Assembly (NCBI RefSeq): GCF_003610995.1
Contig: NZ_CP032543.1
Coordinates: 2,790,001-2,854,000, forward strand
DNA from: Streptomyces griseus subsp. griseus
GTDB lineage: Bacteria > Actinomycetota > Actinomycetes > Streptomycetales > Streptomycetaceae
Reading direction: 5' to 3'
DNA: 64,000 bases
A program made the translations under genes and the position numbers. Shown here piece by piece: positions 16,241 to 23,874 of this stretch. Below the pieces are notes generated by a model. The model searched no databases. It was not told where the DNA came from and worked only from the letters and a program-made list of their open reading frames with translations. The stretch's first letter is position 1. Each line of letters starts with the position of its first letter.

Positions 16241-17307
16241 ACGGCCCCCCCTGCGGGCCCGGCGGCGGGCTCCTTCAGAACCCGGCCCAGAACATGGCTG
16301 AGATACGCCTCGTCCCGGATGGTCACGTGCAGCCGGTTGTTGGTCATATGCATGTACGGGGAGAGCAGCAGCGGCAGCGCCACGGCCGGGTCGGTGACCC
16401 GCTCGTCCCGCTCACCGTCCCAGGACCGGAAGACCAGGTCCCCGTCGACGGCCAGCTTCCGCGCCCGGTCCCGGAGTTCGGCACAGTGCTCGGCCCACCC
16501 GGCCAGGGACCCGGGCAGCGAACCCGGGCTCCCGGGCGGGGCCGTGGCGGTCCGGATGCGGGTGAATCGGTCCCGCAGCCCGTCCGCCGTACGGGCGTAG
16601 TTCCGGTCGTACTCGTCCGTGCCGATGAAGCCGGTGCCGGGGAAGGCCCGGTGCCAGAACTCGTAGTAGCTGTCCAGGTAATGGGTCAGCTCCGCCCGCT
16701 CCGGCAGGAAGGTGGACGACATCACCATCATCAGCTGGGCCGAGGTACCGAGCAGGACCGTGCGCAGGTGCAGGTTCTTGGTGGCGAGCGCGTCGATGAC
16801 CAGATCGCTGGAGTGCCGGAAGTGCCACTCGGCCAACTCGGTCCCGGCCGGGCCGCCGTACTTCCCGAACTCCGGCTCGTACGCCTCCCGGTGGCGGGAG
16901 TTGTTGGGGCGCAGGTTCATCCGGCCCTGCTCGTCCATGTAGTGGCCGCGCTCGCTGCCGGGGAACTCGATCTCGAAGAGGGTGTTGTAGAAGTCGTTGA
17001 GGAACCCGGAGTCGACCGCGTACAGCGCGGGCCGTTCCGCGAGGAAGGCGTCCACGGCCTCTCCGGTGCGGCGGGCCACCTCGGGCTCGGCGGCGGGTGA
17101 GGACGGCTTGAGGCGGAGGCGGACGTGGGGCCCCTCCAGCCAGTAGTTGATGAAGAAGTACCCGGCGAGCAGCCCGTCCGCCTCCAGCTCCGCCACCAGC
17201 GGGCGGACGCAGTGCAGGAGGAAGGGTCGGGGGTTGGCGGCGTAGAAGACATGGGTGGCCTGCCAGGCACCGGTGGTGGTCGCGGTCGTGGCGGCGGGCG
17301 GGGTCAT
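16237..17307 (-). CDS. LanB C-terminal/SpaB_C-domain protein (elimination or cycloaddition enzyme)
   Basis: 356 residues from ATG 17307, preceded by AGGAGG and overlapping the dehydratase stop by 4 nt. The start (WQATHVFYAANPRPFLLHCV, then GYFFINYWLEGPHVRLRLK) is the typical opening of the thiopeptide-type SpaB_C family. In split LanB systems this protein eliminates glutamate from glutamylated Ser/Thr to give Dha/Dhb; related members instead form the central pyridine of thiopeptides. Only one such protein is present in the window, placed directly after the glutamylating partner. I therefore favour elimination, but the sequence alone cannot separate the two activities. Confidence 0.88.
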   Translation of the reverse strand: MTPPAATTATTTGAWQATHVFYAANPRPFLLHCVRPLVAELEADGLLAGYFFINYWLEGPHVRLRLKPSSPAAEPEVARRTGEAVDAFLAERPALYAVDSGFLNDFYNTLFEIEFPGSERGHYMDEQGRMNLRPNNSRHREAYEPEFGKYGGPAGTELAEWHFRHSSDLVIDALATKNLHLRTVLLGTSAQLMMVMSSTFLPERAELTHYLDSYYEFWHRAFPGTGFIGTDEYDRNYARTADGLRDRFTRIRTATAPPGSPGSLPGSLAGWAEHCAELRDRARKLAVDGDLVFRSWDGERDERVTDPAVALPLLLSPYMHMTNNRLHVTIRDEAYLSHVLGRVLKEPAAGPAGGAV

Positions 17308-20141
17308 GGGGTCCTCCTGCGGACGGGTACGGCCGTCTCCACGGCCAGTTCGGCGACATGGCGGCCGTGGCCGGAGACGGTGTGCAGCGCGTCCTCGTCG
17401 GGCAGCGCCTCCCGGAACACCACCCGGGCCTCGGGCGTCTTGATCAGGGCTTCGAAGGCCGACAGGGAGAGCGGGCTGTCGAAGTCCAGGTACTGCGGCT
17501 TGGCCCCGGTCGCGCCCCGGGCCCCGGAGTCGGACACGGTCGCGAAGACCCGGTCGGGCAGCCCGTGGTCACGCCGGAAGGCGTGCCAGTCCAGGAACCA
17601 GCCGTCCTCCGGGGCCCCGGCCCGGTGCAGCGGCAGAGCGGAGGCCGGGGCGCTCCAGCTGCGGCGGCTGAGGACCAGCGAGCCGTGCCGGACCCGGGGC
17701 CGGGTGGTGACCCCGCCCGCGTCCGGCGCGCCCTCGGGGACCCCGGCCCAGACGTTGAGCGGGGCCATGGAGGTCGGGGAGAGGAGGAGCAGGGTGCGGG
17801 GCAGTTCGGGGAGGGCGAGGGGGACGAGATAGCCGAGGTAGACGGGGATCACCTCGCGGTCCAGCCGGGCCGAGCGCAGGACCAGCCGGTCGGCGTCCGG
17901 GTCGTGGACGAGGTACAGGTCGTCCAGCGAGATCCTGAACTGCTCCTCCAGGGTTCCGCGTTCACCCGGGCAGACGATCTCGTACGGGGTCAGCCGGCCG
18001 TGCAGGTTGAGGTTGCTGGTGACCGGGCCGCCGGTGACCTCGGCCAGCACCGCCCCCTCGGGCACGATCGTCCGGGCGTCCGCGAGGAGGTGCTCGTCCA
18101 GCCCGTCGAAGAGCTGGGTGAACCGGCTGAAGGGGAACGAGACCCCGCCGTAGGACCGGTTGAGGACGACGAGGGGGTCGCCAGGGCGGTCGGCGATCTG
18201 GAGGTGGTGGCTCATGGGGGCGAAGTCCGGTGCCAGTCCGTCCAGTTCACCGGCGACCTCCGCCAGGAACGCCTCGTCCACCCGCACCTCGGCCGTCCCC
18301 GGCCCCGCCGCCTCCCACAGTGCGGCCATGCGGGCGGTGAAGGTGCGGCGGGCGGTGTCGAGGGCGCGGAGGCGATCGAGGCCGAGCCAGTTGACCTCCG
18401 GAACGTAGCTGCCGTCGGCGTCGTACGGGGTGCGGGTGGCGGTGAACGTCATGTACTGGTCGAAGAAGTCCTCGTGGAAGTCGTGGACCAGCTTCAGGAG
18501 GTCGTCACACCGGCCCCCGCGCCCGTACCGCGCGAGGAAGAAGCCCGCGAAGGTGATCCGCTGCGGGAGGGTGAGGTCGAAGGCGGGCAGCACCCGCTCC
18601 ACGGCGGCCAGCGGCCCGGCCGCCAGCTCCTGCCAGGCATCGGGGTCCAGCTCCACGCTGCCGCGATCCGGGCCCGGGTCCACGCGCGCCTCCACGCTGC
18701 CGCGATCGCGACCCGCGTCCGAGCCGGACTCCACGCTGCCGCGCGCCCGGCCCTCCACCGGCCCCCCGCCCGCTCCGCCCGCCTCCACGGCCCCGCCCGC
18801 CGCCGCGTCCTCGTACACCAGCGTCTGCGGGACCTTCGCCCGGTCCGCCCCCAGCTCCTCCTCCTGGACCGCCCGCAGCCCCGCCCGCAACGCGTCCAGC
18901 AGCACGCGCCGCTCGTCCGGCGAGGCATCCGCGAACTGCTCAACGCAGCGGGCGGGCTCCTCCAGCCGGTCCGCGAGCCGGTCGGCCCAGGAACGTTCCA
19001 GACCGCGCAGCGCGCCCTGGAACGCCCGCAGTGGGTCCGTGTCGTGCACCTCGGTCCGCAGACACGGCACCTGGACCATCCCGACGTCCAGCAGCGCCCC
19101 GAGGTACTGCTCGCACTCCTCGCGCGCGGCCCCCTGGTCCCGGGCCAGCCACTCCACCAGCTCCCCGTACCGCAGCCCGCCCCCGCCCCGCTCCTCGAAG
19201 AGGCCGAGCAGCCGGTCCAGGGTGCCGCTGCGGCGCAGGAAGAACAGCCGGTCCTTCACCGCGTCGAACGTGACGGCCGTGTCGTCGTCGCCCGCCGTGA
19301 CCCAGCGCCGCACATACCGCACCCGGTCGTCGTCACGGCCCCACCCGGAGGCGGGGGCGACCGGCAGGTCGGCGCGGCGGGCCGGGTCGGCGATCACGGC
19401 ATCCGCGAGGCGGCCCAGCGCGACGACGTTGAGCCGGGTCTGCGCCCGCCACTCCTCGTCGACGCGCAGCCGCAGCCCGTCGGAGCCGGCGAGCGAGCCG
19501 AGCGCGACGCCGGTGAAGGTGGAGAAGGGGCTCGTCTTGCACGCCGTCCGGTAGACGTACGACAGCAGCGACCGTTCGATCTTGCGCTGCTTCTTGTCGG
19601 GGCGCGCGGCCGGACTCCCCAACCCGTGCCGGTACACGTCGAGTTGGGCGTCCAGGGCCGGTGAGGCGAGCAGCAGCGCCCGCCGGAGGCGTTCGTGACC
19701 GGCGAGCCGGCGCAGGGCCTCACGGCTGCGCCCGGTCTCGGCGGCGAGCAGACCGGCCCCCGCCTCGCGCCGCTCGTCCAGCGTGCGGCGGCCGGTGAGC
19801 CAGTCGGCGAGGGTGGCGGCGGCGGCCGGGTCCATCTGCCGTACCCGGGCGAGGGCATGGTCGGCCGAATCGGCAGTGGGCAGGCGGTTGTTGAAGATGT
19901 CCCGGCGCAGCTTCAGCAGGGCCCTCCGCAGCGGTTCGTCGTCGCTGCCGCCGATCAGGTCGTGGAGCTGGTCCCCGGCCTTCTCCGCGAGCAGCCGCAA
20001 CTGGGCCGACTCGTCGAGGACTTCGTCCGCCCAGCGGCGGCTCTCCGGGCAGCGCAGCTCCCGCACGCTCTCGACCGGCAGCCCGGCGACCCGGGCCATG
20101 AACGCGGTCCGGACCGCTGCGTGGTTGGTGTGGTCGCTCAT
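17304..20141 (-). CDS. LanB-type dehydratase, glutamylation domain
   Basis: 945 residues from ATG 20141, which has GGGGGAG 8 nt upstream; a GTG at 20162 overlapping the preceding stop is possible. The protein matches the N-terminal lantibiotic dehydratase family (SYVYRTACKTSPFSTFTGVA, RLNVVALGRLADAVI, FLARYGRGGRCDDLL, VVLNRSYGGVSFPFSRFTQL). It lacks the SpaB_C elimination domain, which is encoded by the next gene. The family uses glutamyl-tRNA to glutamylate Ser/Thr of the precursor. Around residues 465-500 it carries three copies of a 13-residue repeat beginning RGSVE, an unusual acidic linker. Confidence 0.92.
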   Translation of the reverse strand: MSDHTNHAAVRTAFMARVAGLPVESVRELRCPESRRWADEVLDESAQLRLLAEKAGDQLHDLIGGSDDEPLRRALLKLRRDIFNNRLPTADSADHALARVRQMDPAAAATLADWLTGRRTLDERREAGAGLLAAETGRSREALRRLAGHERLRRALLLASPALDAQLDVYRHGLGSPAARPDKKQRKIERSLLSYVYRTACKTSPFSTFTGVALGSLAGSDGLRLRVDEEWRAQTRLNVVALGRLADAVIADPARRADLPVAPASGWGRDDDRVRYVRRWVTAGDDDTAVTFDAVKDRLFFLRRSGTLDRLLGLFEERGGGGLRYGELVEWLARDQGAAREECEQYLGALLDVGMVQVPCLRTEVHDTDPLRAFQGALRGLERSWADRLADRLEEPARCVEQFADASPDERRVLLDALRAGLRAVQEEELGADRAKVPQTLVYEDAAAGGAVEAGGAGGGPVEGRARGSVESGSDAGRDRGSVEARVDPGPDRGSVELDPDAWQELAAGPLAAVERVLPAFDLTLPQRITFAGFFLARYGRGGRCDDLLKLVHDFHEDFFDQYMTFTATRTPYDADGSYVPEVNWLGLDRLRALDTARRTFTARMAALWEAAGPGTAEVRVDEAFLAEVAGELDGLAPDFAPMSHHLQIADRPGDPLVVLNRSYGGVSFPFSRFTQLFDGLDEHLLADARTIVPEGAVLAEVTGGPVTSNLNLHGRLTPYEIVCPGERGTLEEQFRISLDDLYLVHDPDADRLVLRSARLDREVIPVYLGYLVPLALPELPRTLLLLSPTSMAPLNVWAGVPEGAPDAGGVTTRPRVRHGSLVLSRRSWSAPASALPLHRAGAPEDGWFLDWHAFRRDHGLPDRVFATVSDSGARGATGAKPQYLDFDSPLSLSAFEALIKTPEARVVFREALPDEDALHTVSGHGRHVAELAVETAVPVRRRTP
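18652..18744 (-). repeat. 39-bp in-frame tandem repeat inside the dehydratase gene
   Basis: The sequence TCCACGCTGCCGCG recurs at 18652, 18691 and 18730, exactly 39 bp apart. It encodes RGSVE at the head of each 13-residue unit, with Asp/Gly/Pro-rich remainder. Copy number could vary between strains without breaking the frame. Confidence 0.8.
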
Positions 20142-20158
20142 CGTCGGCTCTCCCCCGC

Positions 20159-21799
20159 TCACGCGATCTCGTAGCGGAAGTCGGCGGGAGCGGGCCGTTC
20201 GTTGCCGATCATCATGATCAGCAGGGGCGCCTCGCCCGTTCCTTCGAGGCCCAGCGCCTCGATGTAGGAGATGTTGTCGAAGCCGAGGGCCACTCCGCAG
20301 CCGAGATCCACGGCCGATGCGGCGGTGTAGACGGACTGGGCGACGGCCCCGATCGTGGCGTTGACCAGGCGGTATCCCCGATCGCCGACCGCGTCCAGGA
20401 CGGCGGTGGTCCGGACGGTCGGCACCAGGACGGCCCCGGCCTGCTCCAGGTTGTAGTTGGCCAGGAAGTAGTTCTTCTGGAGGAACTCCCCCGGCCGTCC
20501 CTCGCTGATCCGCCGCAGGCTCCGCCGCTCCGGGTCGTAGGCGTACGACCCCGGCACCACCCCCTCCACATGGCTGACGAACACGTACAGCTTCGCCAGC
20601 CGGACATCACCCCCCGTGTCCCCGCCGAGCCGCGACCCGGCGACCGCTGCGGCGAGGCAGGCCGCCAGCTGCGGACGGGTCACCGGCTGCTGGGCCTCGA
20701 AGCGGCCGAAGCTGGAGCGGCGGTCGCGCAGGGCGGTGCGTACGTCGGTCTCCAGCGGCCGCGCGGGCGGCAGCTCCACCTCCACCGCCGCCGGGTCGAC
20801 GGGGTGCGCGGCGGCCGGGGCCAGCGCGCCGGGGGCGGGCCGGGCGGTGGCGCCAGCGCAGGTGGCGGCCTGCATACGAAGGAGCGCGTCGAAGGTGAGG
20901 ACGGTCCGCGAGCGCTCAACGTCTTTGCGCTGTACGGAGACGGGGGCGGCGGATCCGCCCGAACCCGGCTCGTACCCCGCCCACTTCAGCGGTACGACCG
21001 CGAAGATCCCCTCCTCCGCGGGATCGACGCCGAGCAGGGCCGCGAGCCGCTCCTCGTCGAACCAGAGCGCCGGTTCGACCGCCAGCCCCCGGGCCGCCGC
21101 CCACATCCGCCAGGTCTGGACGCAGGCGCCGAGGTCCATGGAGACGGCGTGGAAGGAGAAGCTGTTGTACTTGAAGGAGTTCTGCCAGAACTTGATGGAG
21201 AGCACCAGGTACTGATCCGTCTCCGGGCCCGGCGCGCCCTCCCCGAGCGCGTCCCGCACCTCGCCGGAGACATCCCCGGTGAGCAGCCGCTGCATGGCGT
21301 GGTGGCGGGTGGAGTAGTAGTGCACGCCCGGCGGCACGGGGCCGCTCGGCCCGGAGATCCAGTGGACGCCGACCGGGTACAGGCCGCCCCCGGAGGCCGA
21401 TCCGCGCGACCAGTTGGCCAGCGGGTAGAAAGGCAGGGCGCTCAGGTCGGTGTTGGCCTGGACGCCCAGGCGGCGGCCGGTCAGCCCGTAGGAGTCGCGG
21501 AGCATGCCGGAGAGGGCGGTGAGGTCGAACTCGCCCTCTCCGGGGGCCCCTTCCTGGCACAGGCCCCGGTCGAGGGTGGCGTCGGCGGGGTAGGGGGCGT
21601 CGGGCAGTGGGAAGCTGTCGGCGCCCGGGTAGAACTTGGCCTTGCGGGGCCCGTCCTGCCAGTTCGGTACGAAGTCTGCGGGTTCCATCGGGACCCGGCC
21701 GCGGTGCATGATCGCGGCGGCGTATTCATGGGCGTATCCCATGGCGAGCTCCTTGGTCACGGCAGGGAGGGGAGCGGAAGGCGGAGGGGGCGCGGTCAT
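20159..21799 (-). CDS. SagB-type azoline dehydrogenase with two nitroreductase-like domains
   Basis: 546 residues from ATG 21799, overlapping the YcaO stop by 4 nt. The family uses FMN to oxidise thiazolines/oxazolines to aromatic azoles. Two nitroreductase-like halves are visible: an N-terminal one (about 80-290; NWSRGSASGGGLYPVGVHWI, then NSFKYNSFSFHAVSMDLGAC) and a C-terminal one (about 345-540; RTALRDRRSSFGRFEAQQPV, then GAVAQSVYTAASAVDLGCGV). The GGLYPV element and the RRS start of the second domain are typical. Its presence means that at least some rings in the product should be fully aromatic. Confidence 0.9.
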   Translation of the reverse strand: MTAPPPPSAPLPAVTKELAMGYAHEYAAAIMHRGRVPMEPADFVPNWQDGPRKAKFYPGADSFPLPDAPYPADATLDRGLCQEGAPGEGEFDLTALSGMLRDSYGLTGRRLGVQANTDLSALPFYPLANWSRGSASGGGLYPVGVHWISGPSGPVPPGVHYYSTRHHAMQRLLTGDVSGEVRDALGEGAPGPETDQYLVLSIKFWQNSFKYNSFSFHAVSMDLGACVQTWRMWAAARGLAVEPALWFDEERLAALLGVDPAEEGIFAVVPLKWAGYEPGSGGSAAPVSVQRKDVERSRTVLTFDALLRMQAATCAGATARPAPGALAPAAAHPVDPAAVEVELPPARPLETDVRTALRDRRSSFGRFEAQQPVTRPQLAACLAAAVAGSRLGGDTGGDVRLAKLYVFVSHVEGVVPGSYAYDPERRSLRRISEGRPGEFLQKNYFLANYNLEQAGAVLVPTVRTTAVLDAVGDRGYRLVNATIGAVAQSVYTAASAVDLGCGVALGFDNISYIEALGLEGTGEAPLLIMMIGNERPAPADFRYEIA

Positions 21800-23874
21800 G
21801 GGAACGGGTGCGGGGCCGGGTTGAGGTCGGCGTCGGTGAGGTCCGCCGTACGCAGCCCCGCCTCACGCAGCGCGGTGCGCAGCCGGGGCATCCGCAGAGC
21901 CCGCTGCCTGCTCCAGCCGAAGTCGATCGGCAGCAGGCCGGGCACGAGGACGCTCACCGTGGTCAGGCCCAGCGCCCGCTGTTCGGGCATGGTCTGGTCG
22001 ACCACCACCACGTCGAACCCGGCACCCGTGACGGCGTCCACGCACCGCCGAAGGTCCTCGCGCAGGTCGTCGGAGACGGGGAGGACCGGCCGGCCGCCGG
22101 GCCCGTCCCCGTACAACTCCTCCAAGGAGCGCGCGGGTGGGCGTGCCGCTCCCGGCGCGCCGAGCAGGAAGTCCGCGTGGTCGCCCATCTCCGGGATGCC
22201 GTACGCCAACGGGTGGTCGTGGAGCGCCGCCACCTTCTCGAAGTCGTACGCCATCGCCCGCAGCCGCTCCTCGTCGCGCTCGGTGCGGCCCTGGAGGTTG
22301 ACGGCGTCGGTGGCGATCTCGCAGAGCGCCCCGGTGAGTGCCGCTTCCGGGTCGAGTCCGGCGCCCGCGCCGAAGCACATCCGGCCGAGGCCGCCGTCGG
22401 GGCGGACGGCGACCCCGGTGACGACGGGGATCGGGAAGGAGATCCGGGTGTCGAAGAACCGGGCCTCGTAGCCGTACATCTCCAGCCGGTCCACCATCTG
22501 CCGGGTGGCCGGGCGGCGGCTGGTGCGCGGATCGATCTCGGGCAGCCCGGCCCGCCCGTACCAGGAGAGCAGGAACGCGTCCCGCTCCACGACCTCCATC
22601 AGCCCGAAGTAGACGGCCTCCTCCAACGCACCGCCTGACGCACAGCCGTTGGAGCTCTCCTGCACGAACCGGTTCTCCAGGCCGGGCGCGTGGTAGTACG
22701 TGAGCACCTCCGGCACGAGAACCGTCCGCTCGTCCCGCAGCGACCAGCCCCGCACCCACGGGATCTCCCGGTCCGAAGTGAACGGCAGGACACGGGGGTT
22801 GGCCGTGTGGAAGGCGTCCGAGTAGAGGCCGACGGTCCGGGGATCGACCGCTGCCCGGCCCTCCGCCCGGAGCCCGTCCAGGCTCGCGTGGACCTGGGCG
22901 CGCTTGGCCCGGGACCGCATGCCCGCGTACCGCTCAAGGCCTTCCAGCACCCCGATCCGCACGCTCTCGGCGAAGGTGTCGGCGTGCCCGCCCCAGAACG
23001 TCTCGCGGAGGTAGGGGCCCGAACGCATCGAGAAGCAGCCGATGGTGGCCGATGTCGAGGTGGAGGAGACGTCCTGGACGACGGAGGGGCCGAGCGAGCC
23101 GCAGACCGGGTTGGCGTACGGCTCCACGGGCAGCTCGTACGTCCCGATGTCCCGCACCCGGAAGCTGCCAGGCCGCAGCTTCGGCGCCGGCTTCAGCGTG
23201 ATCGTGGCGGCCTCGTCGGTGTCGGGCTCGGGGGTCCCGCAGACCGGGCACTCGGGGTCCGGGACGAGCGGGTAGTGGCGTACGGCCAGGGTCTGGAGGT
23301 CGACCAGGTGGACGGCGGGGAAGGCCCCGGTCTCCGGTCCGCCGCCGGCCAGCCGGGCGGCGATGAGCCCGGCGATCGTCTCCGCCGCGAAGGGCGTGAT
23401 GTACGGGGACGGGCCCGCCGCCCGGGTGCCGTCGCCCAGCTCCAGCGCCTCGCGCAGGGCGACCGAGCGCACAGCCTGCCAGCGGCGCTCCAGACAGCGG
23501 GAACAGGGGAGTTGGCGCTGTTCACGGGAGGCCGGGAGCTGGGTGTCCACGGTGTCTGCGGTGCCTGCCACCGGGAGCCGGGCGCCTGCGGTGTCTGCCG
23601 CCGGGAGTGGCCGGTCATGGCCCGCCGCCCCGGGGAAAGGGCCGACGACGGCGTGGCGGCCGTAGTAGCGCACGGGGACGGCGGCGGTGGCCGGGTGCCG
23701 CCCCTCCGCCCTGAACGCATCGCGTACGCCGAGGGGTTGGACCTCGACGGTCGCGGTGTCCGCCTCGGCCTCCGCCCTGCCGTGCCGGGCCAGCCCCGCC
23801 GTCAGCAGCTCCGCGAGGAGTGCGGTGGACTCCCCCAGTACGGGCGGAGCCTCCGTGAAGGTCTCAACCGGCAT
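21796..23874 (-). CDS. YcaO cyclodehydratase, second copy
   Basis: 692 residues from ATG 23874, overlapping the leader-binding protein gene by 11 nt. Two CxxC pairs (C124/C127 in PCSRC, C209/C212 in CPVC), EGLERYAG at about 311-318 and the block from SSNGCASGGALEEA to VVERDAF (about 407-434) give the YcaO ATP site. The C-terminus PHPFP is the PxPxP tail of azoline-forming enzymes. It lies directly after the ocin-ThiF-like protein, the usual partner arrangement for a heterocyclase, so this copy is the better candidate for the main cyclodehydratase. Confidence 0.93.
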   Translation of the reverse strand: MPVETFTEAPPVLGESTALLAELLTAGLARHGRAEAEADTATVEVQPLGVRDAFRAEGRHPATAAVPVRYYGRHAVVGPFPGAAGHDRPLPAADTAGARLPVAGTADTVDTQLPASREQRQLPCSRCLERRWQAVRSVALREALELGDGTRAAGPSPYITPFAAETIAGLIAARLAGGGPETGAFPAVHLVDLQTLAVRHYPLVPDPECPVCGTPEPDTDEAATITLKPAPKLRPGSFRVRDIGTYELPVEPYANPVCGSLGPSVVQDVSSTSTSATIGCFSMRSGPYLRETFWGGHADTFAESVRIGVLEGLERYAGMRSRAKRAQVHASLDGLRAEGRAAVDPRTVGLYSDAFHTANPRVLPFTSDREIPWVRGWSLRDERTVLVPEVLTYYHAPGLENRFVQESSNGCASGGALEEAVYFGLMEVVERDAFLLSWYGRAGLPEIDPRTSRRPATRQMVDRLEMYGYEARFFDTRISFPIPVVTGVAVRPDGGLGRMCFGAGAGLDPEAALTGALCEIATDAVNLQGRTERDEERLRAMAYDFEKVAALHDHPLAYGIPEMGDHADFLLGAPGAARPPARSLEELYGDGPGGRPVLPVSDDLREDLRRCVDAVTGAGFDVVVVDQTMPEQRALGLTTVSVLVPGLLPIDFGWSRQRALRMPRLRTALREAGLRTADLTDADLNPAPHPFP

